A stretch of 64,000 nt of DNA, from contig NC_050096.1 of the NCBI RefSeq assembly GCF_902167145.1, positions 198,044,566 through 198,108,565 of the forward strand. The letters are read 5' to 3'. This document shows positions 31,303 to 44,110 of this stretch, in pieces. Source of the DNA: Zea mays. Its lineage: Eukaryota; Streptophyta; Magnoliopsida; Poales; Poaceae. Both the position numbers and the translations under genes were made by a program. The first letter of the stretch is position 1. The number at the start of each line of letters is the position of its first letter. Below the pieces are notes generated by a model. The model saw nothing but the letters and a program-made list of their open reading frames with translations. It was not told where the DNA came from and did no database searches.

Positions 31303-34300
31303 TATGCATCTGGGGGCTCAAGTTGGATCATTGATAGCGGATGCACAAACCACATGACTGGGGAGAAAAAGATGGTCTCCTCCTACGAGAAAAACCAAGA
31401 TCCCCAAAGAGCTATCACATTCGGGGATGGAAATCAAGGTTTGGTCAAAGGACTTGGTAAAATTTCTATATCTCCTAACCATTCTATTTCCAATGTTTTT
31501 CTTGTAGATTCTTTAGATTATAACTTGCTTTCAGTTTCTCAATTATGCAAAATGGGCTACAACTGTCTTTTTACGGATACAGGTGTTACTGTCTTTAGAA
31601 GAAGTGATGATTCAATAGCATTTAAGGGAGTGTTAGAGGGTTAGCTATACTTAGTTGATTTCAAAAGAGCTGAACTCGACACTTGCTTAATTGCTAAGAC
31701 TAATAAGGGTTGGCTCTGGCATCGCCAACTAGCCCATGTTGGGATGAAGAATCTTCACAAGCTTCTAAAGGGAGAGCACATTTTGGGACTAATAAATGTT
31801 CATTTTGAGAAAGACAGGGTTTGTAGCGCATGTCAAGCAGGGAAGCAAGTTGGTGCCCATCATCCACACAAGAACATCATGACAACGGACAGGCCACTAG
31901 AACTACTCCACATGGATCTATTCGGACTGATAGCTTACATAAGCATCGGCGGGAGTAAGTATTGTCTTGTAATTGTGGATGATTATTCTCGCTTCACTTG
32001 GGTGTTCTTTTTGCAGGAAAAATCACAAACCCAAGAGACCTTAAAGGGATTCTTAAGATGGGCTCAACATGAGTTCGGATTAAGGATCAAGAAAATAAGA
32101 AGCGATAATGGGATGGAGTTCAAGAACTCTCAAATAGAAGGCTTTCTTGAGGACAAGGGCATCAAGCATGAGTTCTCTTCTCACTACACACCTCAACAAA
32201 ATGGTGTAGTGGAGAGGAAGAATAGAACTCTACTTGACATGGCGAGGACCATGCTTGATGAGTACAAGACATCGGACCAGTTTTGGGCCGAGGCGGTTAA
32301 CACTGCCTGCTACTCCATCAACCGGTTATATCTTCACTGAATCCTCAAGAAGACATCATATGAACTCCTCACCGGTAAAAACCCCAATGTTTCATATTTT
32401 AGAGTCTTTGGTAGCAAATGTTTTATTCTTGTTAAAAGAGGTAGAAAATCTAAATTTGCTCCTAAGGCTACAGAAGGCTTTTTACTTGGTTATGATTCAA
32501 ACACAAGGGCATATAGAGTCTTCAACAAATCCACTGGATTAGTTGAGGTTTCTTGTGACATTGTGTTTGATGAGACTAACGGCTCCCAAGTGGAGCAAGT
32601 TGATCTTGATGAATTAGATGATGAAGAGGCTCCGTGCGTCGCGCTAAGGAACATGTCCATTGGGGATGTGTGTCCTAAGGAATCTGATGAGCCTCCACAA
32701 GCACAAGATCAACCATCATCTTCCATACAAGCATCTCCACCAACTCAAGAGGAGGAACAGGCTCAAGATGATGAAGAAGAAGATCAAGAAGATGAGCCAC
32801 CTCAAGGAGAAAGCAATGATCAAGGGGAGATGAAGAAAATCAAGACAAGGAAGATGATCAAGAAATACAGGGTCAAAGACCACCACACCCAAGAGTCCAC
32901 CAGGCGATTCAAAGAGATCACCCCGTGAACACAATCCTCGGCGATATTCATAAGGGGGTAACCACTCGATCTCGAGTCGCACATTTTTGTGAACATTACT
33001 CTTTTATCTCCTCTATTGAGCCATACAGGGTAGAGGATGCACTAAGAGATTCGGATTGGGTGTTGGCAATGCAAGAGGAGCTCAACAACTTCATGAGGAA
33101 TGAGGTATGGCATTTGGTTCCACGTCCTAATCAAAATGTTGTAGGTACCAAGTGGGTATTCTGCAACAAGCAAGATGAGCATGGTGTGGTGATAAGGAAC
33201 AAAGCCCGACTTGTCGCCAAAGGTTATTCACAAGTCGAAGGTTTGGACTTTGGTGAAACTTATGCACCCATAGCTAGGCTTGAGTCAATTCACATATTAC
33301 TTGCTTATGATACTTACCATGGCTTCAAGCTTTATCAAATGGACATGAAAAGTGCCTTCCTCAATGGACCAATCTAGGAAGAGGTCTATGTTGAGCAACC
33401 CCCCGGATTTGAAGATAGTGAGTATCCTAACCATGTTTATAAACTCTCGAAGGCGCTTTATGGGCTCAAGCAAGCCCCAAGAGCATGGTATGAATGCCTT
33501 CGAGACTTTCTTATCACTAATGGCTTCAAAGTCGGCAAAGCTGATCCTACTCTCTTTACTAAAACTATTGAAAAAGATTTGTTTGTGTGCCAAATTTATG
33601 TTGATGATATCATATTTGTGTCTACTAACAAATCTACTTATGAAGAGTTTAGTAGGATCATGGTTCAAAAATTCGAGATATCTATGATAGGGGAGTTGAA
33701 GTATTTTCTAGGATTTCAAGTTAAGCAACTCCAAGAGGGCACCTTCATCAGCCAAACGAAGTACATTCAAAACATACTTACCAAGTTTGGAATGAAGGAT
33801 GCCAAACCCATCAAGACACCCATGGGAACAAATGGACATCTCGACCTCGACACGGGAGGTAAATCCGTAGATCAAAAGGTATACCGGTCGATGATAGGAT
33901 CTCTACTCTATTTATGTGCATCTCGACCGGATATTATGCTTTCCGTATGCATGTGTGCAAGGTTCCAAGCCGATCCTAAGAAAGTTCACCTTAGGGCCGT
34001 GAAAAGAATCTTGAGATATTTAGTTTATACTCCTAAGTTTGGTCTTTGGTACCCTAAGGGATCCTCTTTTGATTTATTAGGATACTTAGATGCTGATTGG
34101 GCAGGGTGTAAAATTGATAGGAAGAGCACATCAGGGACTTGTCAATTTCTGGGGAGATCCCTAGTGTCTTGGGCTTCAAAGAAACAAAACTCAGTAGCTC
34201 TTTCCACCGCTGAAGCCGAGTATATTGTCGCAGGACATTGTTGCGAGCAATTGCTTTGGATGAGGCAAACCCTCAGGGACTATGGCTACAAATTTAGCAA

Positions 34301-34548
34301 AGTCCCCCTACTATGTGATAATGAGAGTGCAATCCGCATGGTGGATAATCCCGTTGAACACAGCCGCACTAAGCACATAGCCATTCGGTATCACTTTTTG
34401 AGAGATCACCAACAAAGGGGGATATCGAGATTGCTTATGTTAAAACCAAAGAACAACTAACTGATATCTTTACCAAACCATTAGATGAGAATACCTTTAC
34501 TAAACTTAGGAATGAGCTAAACATTCTTGATTCTCAGAACTTTAATTG
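31303..34548 (+). pseudogene. pol: Pol of the Sirevirus-type element, broken
   Basis: Pol is in the +1 frame relative to gag. Protease has a DSG active site at 31333. Integrase follows a stop at 31642: an HHCC finger (HRQLAH then CSACQAGK) and catalytic D, D and E in HMDLFG, IRSDNG and VERKNR. A stop at 32338 ends the core. The acidic linker shifts frame at about 32860-32925. Reverse transcriptase starts near 32980; a TAG at 33375 interrupts it before YVDD (33597-33608). RNase H has the STAEAEY motif at about 34203. A last frame change at a G run near 34418 precedes the natural stop at about 34546. All domains are recognisable, none readable as one protein. Confidence 0.9.
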
Positions 34549-35328
34549 ACACTTTGCACATACTTTTGATCATATCTCTTTTATATCTATGACTAATGTG
34601 TTTTCAAGTATATTCTTATGCTTAGTCATAGAATTGAAAGGGAAATGGAGTATTCGGCAAAGACGACGCTTCCACTCAACTCCATCGGTATTATTTACTC
34701 TTTGCCGGTATTCCACCATCTCTCCACTGGTATAATCTTTCACTCATACATTGTTTGCCAAAGGGAGAGAAAGTTTACCAAGGGCTCACAAAGTCTCCGT
34801 TTTTGGCGATTAATGCCAAAGGGGGAGAGAGTATTAGCCCAAAGCAAAAGGACCGCACCACCACCTAATTTTTAATTGTGTTTTGAAAATTTTTATTGGT
34901 ATATTTTCAAATTAGTATCTTTCAAATTGGTATTCCTCTAATGAATGTATTTCAATTGGTATATCCCAAAACCCTCTTGAAAGCTAAGAGGAGAATTTCA
35001 TTTAGGGGGAGTTTTGTTTAAGTCAAAAGAAAAGCATTTGAAACAGGGAGAGAAAATTTCAAATCTTGAAAATGCTTCTTTCAATCTTATTCATTTACCT
35101 TTGACTACTTGCAAAAGGATTTTGAAAAGAATTTTCCAAATAATTTGCAAAAACAAAACTAGTGGTGCAAGCGTGGTCCAAAATGTTAAAATAGAAGAAA
35201 GCAATCCATGCATATCTAGTGAAAGTATAAATTGGTTTAATTCCAAGCAACCTTTGCACTTGCCTTATACAAACTAGTTCAATTCTGTACTTATATATTT
35301 GCTTTGGTTTGTGTTGGCATCAATCACT
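34549..35328 (+). other. Copia element 3' untranslated region
   Basis: No supported ORF. AAAGGGGGAGA-like purine runs recur at about 34812 and 35003, before the final tract. Confidence 0.5.
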
Positions 35329-35342
35329 AAAAAGGGGGAGAT
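35329..35342 (+). other. Polypurine tract of the copia element
   Basis: AAAAAGGGGGAGAT lies directly before the 3' LTR. Confidence 0.85.
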
Positions 35343-36543
35343 TGAAAGGGAAGTAGGGTCAAACCTTTTCCTAAATAATTTTGGTGGTTGAATTGCCCAA
35401 CACAAACAATTGGACTAACTAGTTTGCTCTAGATTAAATGTTCTACAGGTGCCAAAGGTTCAACACAAACCAATAAAAAGTTAAAATTAGGGTTCAAAAA
35501 GAAAGGAGCAAAAGAAACCGAAAGCTGCCTTGGTCTGGCGCACCAGACTGTCCGGTGTGCCACCGGATAGTGTCCAGTGCACCAGGGAAATCAACTCTGA
35601 ACTCCTCAGCTTTGAGTTTTCTCCAGCGCACTCCGCTAAAATTCACCGGACTGTCCGATGTAACACCAGACTGTCTGGTGTGCCACGCGGAGCAACGGCT
35701 ACTGCGCCAATGGTCGTCTGCAAAAGCAACAGTGAACAGTGCGCGGGCAGCGCGCGTAGAGTCAGAGCAGCGCCAGAAGGCGCACCGGATAGTGAACAGT
35801 ACCTGTCCGGTGCGGCACCGAACTGTCTGGTGCCCCAAGATGTCAGAGCTCCAACGGTCAAAACCGTCAGAACCCTAACGGTTGGGTGACGTGGCTGGCG
35901 CACCGGACTGTCCGGTGCGCCCATCGACAGCAGCCCTCCCCAACGGCTGTTTTGGTGGTTGGGGCTATAAATACCCCCCAACCGCCACCATTCAAGGCAT
36001 CCAAGTTTCCAGCAATTTGCATTCAATACAAGAGCTCTAGACTTCATTCCAAGACACAAAACAAAAGATCAAATCCTCTCCAAGTCCCAAACTCATCCAA
36101 AGACTTAGTGACTTGAGAGAGAGACATTTGTGTTCATATGAGCTCTTGTCGCTTGGATCGTTTTTCTTCCTCCCCATTCTTGTTCTCAAGTCATTTGTAA
36201 TCAAAGCAAGAGACACCAAGTTGTGGTGGTCCTTGTAGGGGTATAAGTGACCTGTTTGATCGAGGAGAAAAGCTCACTCGGTCTAAGTGACCGTTTGAGA
36301 GAGGGAAAGGGTTGAAAGAGACCCGGTCTTTGTGACCACCTCAACGAGGAGTAGGTTTGCAAGAACCGATCCTTGGTAAAACAAATCACCGTGTCATCCG
36401 CTTCATTTGCCTTTGATTTGTTTTTTACCCTCTCTCTCGGATTCGAATTTTATTCTAACGCTAACCCCGGCTTGTAGTTGTGCTTAAAGTTTGTAAATTT
36501 CAGATTCCGCCTATTCACCCCCCCCCCTTCTAGGCGACTTTCA
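35343..36543 (+). repeat. 3' LTR of the copia element
   Basis: 1201 bp, TGAAAGGG to CTTTCA, followed by the target duplication ATACC. It contains several CACCGGACTGTCCGGTG-type palindromes known from maize Sirevirus LTRs. TATA box at 35966. Confidence 0.95.
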
Positions 36544-36548
36544 ATACC

Positions 36549-37204
36549 TAACCTACTTCAAAAGTTGTCCTTTGGTGAAGCTGATAGAGTAATAAAATGA
36601 GTTCTTGGCTATTCAGTGAGAGATAGTTCTGGATCAAACTTCTGCATCCATACATGAAACTCCTAATATTAATGAAGTATGGATCAAACTTCTCATAGAA
36701 GGATTTTAGAGCCTTAAGAACAAAAGATAGTACTAATAGCTACGCTAGAATAGATCTCGCGCAAGCTACTGGGAGCATCACTGCACTCTCCTGAAAGTGA
36801 ACAAAACGTTCCAAGCCAAGTATTGATGCTTGTTAGTTTGGTATTTTTATATCTTTTCTTTTCTTCTTTAAATAGGCCATTCTTTGTTGGGCATCATTTT
36901 TCCTCAAAATGCAAATTGGTTTGTTCACATTGTTCTCTATATATGGAACCTTTAATGTATGTTGCTCTCTGAACTGATGGCTTAACACCACATGGGATCT
37001 AATATATATGCAGAATACCTTGCTTGCTTGAATGAGTTCAATGTCTGTTCTCTGAATTTAAGATCTATGATCTGCAATTTTACTCATTGTCATCAATTTC
37101 TAAATGTCCCAGTATACACATAGATATTTCTTTTCTAAAAAGACTGCTCATAAAGCCTAAATTTATGGGACTTGTCGATGACTCGATCTTATGTTAATCT
37201 AATA
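36549..37204 (+). other. Helitron block between the copia element and the reverse Helitron
   Basis: AT-rich, intron-like, and continuous with 27434 once the copia element is removed. No gene seen. Confidence 0.5.
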
Positions 37205-37436
37205 CTAGGTGAGTGCCCGTGCGTTGCAACGGGAACATATAATACCACGATAACTTATATACAAATGCGTGCTATATTATTTTGAGAAAATGTTTCATAA
37301 TCTATTTATAATTCTAGCCATACGTGAATTTTGTTATTTTAATCTATCTATTTCACCATTATATTGAACCATCAGTACCATACAAACTTTATATATAATA
37401 GTAGAGTGCCTATGCATTGCTATGCGTTGCGACGGA

Positions 37437-37665
37437 ACATAAATTATCATGCCTCCAGAGCCCTTGTGGACTGTGCTCACAGCATGTTTTTGGTCATCAC
37501 GTCCCATATCCCATCGTAGACAATGATGAGGAACTCATCATCTTCCATCAGGGTGGTCAGCGGATCTTTGGTTCAGTGATAGAGGCGATGGCGAGCCTTG
37601 TGGTAGTTTCATGTCCTAATCCCCTAAAGCCCGGGTCACAGACAGTACGCCGTTGAGGTAGCCAT
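37437..37665 (-). pseudogene. Captured PP2C phosphatase fragment
   Basis: Minus-strand reading: NGVLSVTRALGD, then KLPQGSPSPL, a frame change, then EDDEFLIIVYDGIWDVM. This is the order of the PP2C metal-binding motifs (RALGD and DGxWDV). Stops and a frameshift break it. The fragment would correspond to the central-to-C-terminal part of a plant PP2C. It is about 7 kb from an unlinked PP2C fragment in the opposite orientation (44654). Confidence 0.75.
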
Positions 37666-37699
37666 CTTCATCATTGTCTATGATGGTATGATAAAGCGT

Positions 37700-39040
37700 T
37701 ACTGATATAATGAAATCGAAGAAGGCATTACTCAGTTACTGATATAATGAAATCGAAGAAGGCATTACTGATATCCTAGAGAAGAGATCAAGTAAACAAA
37801 TGCAAAAAAAAGAGGTAGTGATTAATACCCAGTTACAAAGCAGCAATGCTTTTTTCAAGGATTCATAGAAGTTATACAAAATTAGAAGGTTTGGCATCTC
37901 AGGGAGGGTGATTCTATGAGAAGGGGAAGAACTGCTCCTGGACCTCCTACCCTACTCATGCTCAAGACCTGAGTGAAACTAGGTAAAAGTTAAAAATATT
38001 AATATATGATGATTTACTATTAGGCAGGAGGAAGCAAATTCTAAATTATCATTTTATGTCCAAGTGAATAGAAACAAAGAGGGTGTCTCTATCCAAATAA
38101 AAGAAAACCTAAATAATCCCCAAAGGTTCCATAATCCTAAAATACTACATAATTATATTTATTTATATCATTATTATATAGGTATATGCCCGTGCGTTGC
38201 AACGGCATACAAATTGATGAATCTCCAACAGCTTAGGGCCTTGACGACGAACGGGGTGAGTACAATGATAACGACAAAATTCATGATTAAACAATACTCG
38301 TGTGTTACTACGACCCATAAATTGTACGACGACTATATGAATTCATCGACATTGATATCTTTTGCTATATAGTGTTTCTTTCTGATTTTATATTAGATAT
38401 TCGAACTCCATATCACTATTCTAGCAGTACACCAACCAGGTCCACCGATACATAGCGTGAAACGATCCCTACAATATACCAAAGATTTTTTTATGTCTTA
38501 GACATCTTATCGTTCCTAGAGTTTTTCAGGAGCTCAAACTTTAGATAGAAAATTGAGAAATCAGAAGTTACGGTCACAATAATCAATGATTAAAGAATAG
38601 CTCGGCTATGGTGAAAGCATCCCCAATTAGATCTGTTATCTTCTACCTAGTGAAGAAATATGGTCGAAAGTTCCTGAATATGGGCCTTGCATGTATATGA
38701 CAACTCTTTTTTTTGGGTATGGAAATCCACATTTTATATACTGCTAGTATATATACGAGCTATCCTTCTGAGTGTACTTTTACGTATCACGCACATGCAT
38801 TTTGGTTTGGAGCATAAAACAACGCCCCCCCTGCAGGCTTTAGCGCTTCTCCTAGACCCATCGGCTCGGCCTGAAAATCTGCCGAAGGAGCGCCATCTTT
38901 CGAACGTTCCAGTTTTCGACGTGCCTGGATGACAACAGGGACTGTCAGTCCTCGCCACATACGCTTGTAGAACATCATCTATCGAGCGGTTAGCTACAAA
39001 TATGCATGGATGCTCGTGAGCCCTTTATAGGATAGGATCG
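37700..39040 (-). other. Helitron interior without a recognised gene
   Basis: Mostly AT-rich. It includes the second Helitron-like 3' end near 38183. A minus-strand stretch at 38905-38975 (KRMWRGLTVPVVIQ) might be a short exon but is not recognised. Confidence 0.4.
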
Positions 39041-39443
39041 CTGAACACAAGTGCATAGAAGTTTTCAGTACCTGCACACCTTCCCCCATTCAGCACCGAA
39101 GTAGTATTCCATGTACCCGGTTGCTGAAACAGCGGGACGATAGTAAACACTGTGTCAGGGCCGGAGCAAAATACGCATAAAACAGCCGGCGAACTGAGCT
39201 GAGCAACAACATGGATGGACCAGCAGGGATCAAGCCCTGGTGATGACTCACTTCAACTAAACTCCAATCACCTGACAGAATAGGCCTCCAGTGCCCGATC
39301 GACTTGTCCTGCAACCGGATGCAACGAGCAGCGAAACACAGATCAGTCGGGTTTTTTTACCACCAATGGTTGACACATCTCCGTATTTTAAATTACAAAG
39401 TTATAGACTTTGGTTGCTGGTGGTGTGTGGATCGCACGTACCT

Positions 39444-39597
39444 CCAAGTCCTCCCATTTGGTGAGCTTCATGTTCGATTTCTCGAGCAAGGACCCAAAAT
39501 TGGTGCAGTTCCGTTTGAACTGTCGCAGGCCTCTCAACGAGCCCGCCGGGTCAGCGAACTCGTAGTCCTCATAAGCTCTCAGCGTGAGATTCCCTAC
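39444..39597 (-). pseudogene. Captured exon of an unrecognised gene
   Basis: The minus-strand reading contains AYEDYEFADPAGSLRGLRQF and then NCTNFGSLLEKSNMKL, ending at a GAG/GTACGT donor-like site (39444). The coherent composition and splice site suggest a real exon. The protein is not recognised. Confidence 0.4.
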
Positions 39598-39599
39598 GA

Positions 39600-41950
39600 A
39601 ACACGTGCGTTCCGTTCTCAGATAATTAATCAAGCTCTAGTACGTACCCCGTGACAGTTCATCGAAGAAGATTGAGACCTGTGACGAAGTATGACCGTGC
39701 TAAGACCGCCTGCAGATTCTGGAACAAAATCAAGAAGAGAAGACAAAAGGTAAAACCAGTAACAAAATATTTATCTCAAAAGGAAACAACAGAATGCTTG
39801 GTATTAACAAGATAACTACATTTTCAGCAAATGAAATAGGGCAAAAACACTCTCGACGACTATCAACCGAGACACATACCGGCTGATTGGATGGGCGGAC
39901 GAGCAGCGCTCAGCTCTAGCGAGGGTGGCCCGCCAGAAACTGAGCGTCGGAGCGTATGCGCGCATGCAGCAAAGGAATATATTTTTTACCTATGCTGGAT
40001 CTACGGGTGCAGCTTCAGCTTGGCTTTATACAGTTAATCAAACAGCGGCTGCTTTTTGGTCAATGCACACGCTCAGTTTGGACGGATGTGCGCAGCATAC
40101 CAATCACAAGGATAGGACCCGGGATCACCTCTATTTTCAGATTTAGCAAAGGATTCAGGTCAAGCTTGTGTATCTTGACACTCATCTAGACCTACAGAAC
40201 CAATACCACGCCATGTAGGAACCAATCAATGACACTCTATTACCGAAGAATCAGGCACAACTAATCTGTCCTTAAACATGCATTTTATCAAACACCTAAA
40301 TTACGAGAAGTGGTAAGCTAGTAGCTCATAGCAATTGATAAGCACTTCTCACCTACAAAAACAACGATAAACACATCCTCAATCTCATTTTCGTCTCTTC
40401 CCCATCCCAAATCAACAAACTCCTCATCATAGATCCTAGTGGTTTTCACACTCTTCATGCATATAGACAATTTAAACAATAGACAAGTCAGTTTTTCCAA
40501 ATGACAAAATTTCATTTGTGTGTGTGTTTGAATCTGAAAAACGCTAGAAAATCTAAGAGGAAATACCCTATTCATATCCTTTACTTGATTTTGCAGAACT
40601 CAGACTGTGGACTACTATGTTGAATTTCTTTGATGGGAATGTGCTAGGCGACAATATTTGTCATGGTAAAAAGATGTTCCAACTAATAGCTCAGGCAGAA
40701 ATAGTTCTACCACAATTATGAAAAATGGAGAAACATAGCTCTGGGGAAAATTAGCACACGGAGTCAGAAGCAATCTACATTGTAATAACAATATTAATAT
40801 ATCAGATATAAAGTTTACCAAAGCATAAATATTGTCACTAAAAGAGAGAATGTTTAGCACTTACCTATGGATGAGCAGAATAGTTCCACCAACAATTATG
40901 AAAAATGAAGAAGCGCAACCCCATTGAAATCCTTGATGTAAAGAGAAATCATAAACATATAAGTACCCATATGATTGCTTAAAATTTCAAATAGTTAACA
41001 ACATTTGGGCTATAAATATTAAAATGTATGGAATCCTTGATGCGAAAATAATAATAAATGCATGAGTACCCAAATGCTTAACTAAAATTTCATTTTGTTA
41101 ACAACATTTTGACTGTAAATGTTAACATGTACGGGAACACGTATTTAAAAATTAAAACTAACTATATGAAGCAGTATAGTCCTATCAACAGCTCGCTGCA
41201 TGTAATTTACAAAATTAAAAGAAGTTGCACAGATCCCATTTTTCTTAGAGAATCACCAAAAAACAATGACAAAATCAACTCTGGTGGAGAACAGAGAAGG
41301 CCATTTAGAGATTGATATGTCGTTCCCAAAGGGAAAAAATTTTAACAAAGACCGTATACATGGAGTTCAAAATAAAAGTCCAGAACTGCTAGTTGACCAA
41401 TCCAAAATACATCAATCCAGTGTCCACATTAGGGAGGAAAATCCACATATCCAAACTCACCAAATGACTAAAAAAATAGCGGCTACTCCCAGGTAAGTAG
41501 GAATCTAAGACAAAACTATGGATAATTAAAATCCGCAAGATGGCCATGAACAAATCACTCACCAATGGTTCCTGCGATGGAGATGTGCTTGATGTCAAGA
41601 TCAGGATTAGATCCTGCTGCACCAAACATGGGTAGCGGCGCTTAAGAGGTTATTGAACTAAGGTGCGCACAAGAAATTCAATAGAGGTAAAGTGAGTCCG
41701 TCACCTATTCCTCAGATGCTACGTCAAGTGTGCGCTGTAGAAACTGAGGAAGAATGGTGGTCGTGGTGAGCGAGGAAAGGGAGAGGAAGTGCAGCGATAG
41801 AAACCCTATCTCTACCAGATGCTTTCAACTGATCTGACTCTAGAAACCTCGGGAGCTGATGAGAAAATAAAAAAGGCCACCCGGCCAACAGAATAGGATT
41901 TCGAGGATAGGACTACGCCTACAGCGATGGGGAGCGGAGGGAGATATTGC
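39600..41950. other. Helitron interior, AT-rich
   Basis: No coding region can be supported. Many short frames without codon character. Confidence 0.4.
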
Positions 41951-42151
41951 GGTGGAGGAGGAACAGACCATGGCGACGCCATGGATGGAAGGGCGTGATG
42001 GGGAGGCACGGTTTGTGGATCTGCCGAGCAGCTCTGGTGGCAGCGCATCAAAGGCGGGATTCGAGGGTGCGGGATCCACGCAGTCGAAGGAGCGCGCGAC
42101 TGCAGGAAGCGCGGAGGAGGCGCGACGAAGTTGTAGCAGTAGCAGTTTGGC

Positions 42152-42423
42152 TTTGGCGTAGTCCTGGAGGCCGAGCTCGCGGCCAAGAAGACCGAGCTCC
42201 AGAGGTGCAGGGACACCGTGGAGCGGCTGGAGACCGAGAACTGGCGACTGTGCGCCGAGCTCGACGCCGTCGCGCTGGAGGTCACAAGCAGGAAACAGAG
42301 GATCGTCGAGCTGGAGAAGGACGCGGCAGCGGACGCCGATGACTGCTCCTCGTCCGCTTCGGCGCCGAGCGAGCGTCTCGAGAGCTCCAGCGCTGCGCCA
42401 AAGCCAAACCGCGTGAGTTTAGC
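42152..42423 (+). pseudogene. Captured coiled-coil exon
   Basis: Plus-strand reading with heptads: LEAELAAKKTELQRCRDTVE, then RLETENWRLCAELDAV and KQRIVELEKDA, followed by an Asp/Ser-rich segment. The pattern is a leucine-zipper-like coiled coil of a GC-rich grass gene. No ATG or complete frame connects it to 41952. Origin unknown. The long minus-strand frame over the same DNA (41812-42747) is a low-complexity shadow. Confidence 0.45.
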
Positions 42424-42509
42424 TGGGCTTAATTGCGGAGCATCGACGTCGATGGGAGATCTGCGGGCGGGCGCGGAAGGAGCGCCTGAGGGAGCGCGGG
42501 ATCCGCGAG

Positions 42510-42680
42510 GATGAAGGTGCGCGAGGATGGAAGGTGAGCGTTGGGGGTTCCGCAGGGATGGAAGGTGAGCGTTGGCGGCTGCGGGATGCGGGCGCTGCAC
42601 GGAGGATGGAAGGTGAGCGTTGGTGGCTGCGGGCTGCGGGGAGGATGGAAGGTGAGCGTCGGCGGCTGCGGGATGCGAGG
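42510..42680 (+). repeat. GGATGGAAGGTGAGCGTTGG repeats
   Basis: Four imperfect copies with spacing of about 32-63 bp near the Helitron 5' end. GC-rich. Confidence 0.6.
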
Positions 42681-42764
42681 GAGGGTTCGGTCGCGGGCGT
42701 GAGCGGAGCGGCAGAACCACGATTGTGTGGATGCCTACACTACTCACATAAGTAGTAGTAGAGA

Positions 42765-43407
42765 TTTAATGCATACTTTCTCTAGAATAAAAGCTACATG
42801 TGTTATTTATTGATGTTTAGTCGAGGCTTTACAGACCGCTGATATGACATCCAAAGTGATGCCACACAATTCAACTACGCTGAGGAGATGGATCCTTCTT
42901 GAAAGTTCTAATCATCTCTTAGAAGTAAAAAAATTGAAATATTTTGTGTTTTATGATTGATTTCCTTAACTTTCATGATTTGCCCCGAAGAGCACTAATG
43001 GAAACAGTTTATCTGATTTGCTAGGTAGGGACGTGCACAAATAGCCATGCAATAGTATTATGATATTTTCTTAATTTTTAGGAAAGTATCTTCTATACTG
43101 TAGCAGCACTTGGTGTAGTGCTAGCATACATGGATTCTCTGGAATCTCTTTTAATGTATCATAAGGTACAGAGAAGCAGTATGCATACTTCCCAAGATTT
43201 TAGTGATCGCGTTTGGTTCCTCCTTTCAGCTTCACTTCCCTTACATGACTTTGTTAAATTGTTGAACCACAAGGTGGACGGGCATGTTTGTGTAAAGAAC
43301 TAGCAAATGAGATTTAAGACAGTTGGCCTAAATCCTACTTTCTTCATTAGCTGCTCTTCAGTTCATCTGAGGACTGAATAATATTTTCATGCTTACTTTT
43401 TTAACAG
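42765..43407 (+). other. Intron-like Helitron block
   Basis: AT-rich sequence ending in a pyrimidine-rich acceptor at the SF3B4-like exon. A short frame at 43118-43303 is not recognised. Confidence 0.45.
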
Positions 43408-43473
43408 GATGTTGATGAGAAGCTCCTCTATGAAACATTCAGTGCATTTGAAGTGATTGTAACTAATCCTAAG
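43408..43473 (+). pseudogene. Captured exon of splicing factor SF3B4
   Basis: The 66-bp exon between TTAACAG and GTGACA reads DVDEKLLYETFSAFEVI, then VTNPK. This matches the start of the second RNA-recognition motif of SF3B4/SAP49 (DVDEKLLYDTFSAFGVI), a U2 snRNP component in the nucleus. One glycine is replaced by glutamate. Only this exon is present, so it is a Helitron-borne fragment. Confidence 0.8.
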
Positions 43474-44084
43474 GTGACAGTTTGACACACAATACCTTTT
43501 ATCTTCATGAATCATGAAACATTTAGGCTTCTTGATTAGTTTTTTCAGTGTTAATCGATGAATCTGCTGAGCTAAATAGGAGAGCTGATCCATTAGTGAG
43601 ATGGAGTTTTAATAGTTGATGTAAAATTGAAAGTAACATTGTATTGTTTGTTGGAAAATAATTTATAAGATATTGAAGTCTCGTTTCATGTAATCGTTGA
43701 CACTGGCATTTTATCGAATAATTTTTGTGTCATTGCAACGTAGGGGCACTGTACTAGACAAACATTAATGCACTATTCTTAATCTCTTTGCAAACATACA
43801 ACATAGACTTATCAATATTGCTAAAAAGATTAGATTAGTGTACAGTTATCAATATATTTGCCTATTATTCAAAATTTTATATTGATTCTTTAGAAATAAT
43901 TTGTGTGATGTAATAATATTTGTTCGACATCGGTTCTTTCTAAGTCGGTGTATTTATAATAATATTACATATCTATATCGTCAATATAATATTAATGTTA
44001 CGGTGATATTTTGCTATACAGATTTTACATACCATAATGATATTTATCGTTCATATCTACGTTTCATACTAAATTTTTAACTAC
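43474..44084 (+). other. AT-rich Helitron 3' portion
   Basis: No gene. Similar in style and partly in sequence to 61770-61860, upstream of the other 3' end. Confidence 0.5.
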
Positions 44085-44110
44085 CATGGTAACGCACGGG
44101 CACATACCTA
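44085..44110 (+). other. Degenerate Helitron 3' end
   Basis: GTAACGCACGGGCACATACCTAT lacks the final CTAG (CTAT instead). It may be the mutated end of a Helitron starting at 24324 or of another one. Confidence 0.5.

Larger units (their letters stand above)
27435..36543 (+). mobile_element. Opie/Ji-type Ty1/copia (Sirevirus) retrotransposon
   Basis: Two LTRs (27435-28601, 35343-36543), a primer-binding site, gag, protease, integrase and reverse transcriptase/RNase H in copia order, and a polypurine tract. The 5-bp target duplication ATACC is exact (27430-27434 and 36544-36548), so the insertion is structurally complete (9109 bp). The coding region has at least five in-frame stops and two frame changes, so it is inactive. 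Confidence 0.95.
37205..42764 (-). mobile_element. Reverse-oriented non-autonomous Helitron
   Basis: On the minus strand it starts TCTCTACTACTACTTATG (42764) and ends in CCCGTTGCAACGCACGGG, a hairpin, followed by CACTCACCTAG (37205). It is flanked by A on the 5' side and T on the 3' side, as Helitron insertion requires. It has no Rep/helicase gene. A second, non-canonical 3' end in the same orientation at 38176-38215 suggests nesting or an internal older end. Confidence 0.8.

Noticed and set aside
41812..42747. 311-codon minus-strand ORF
   Set aside because: Low-complexity Pro/Ala/Ser shadow of a GC-rich coiled-coil exon on the other strand.
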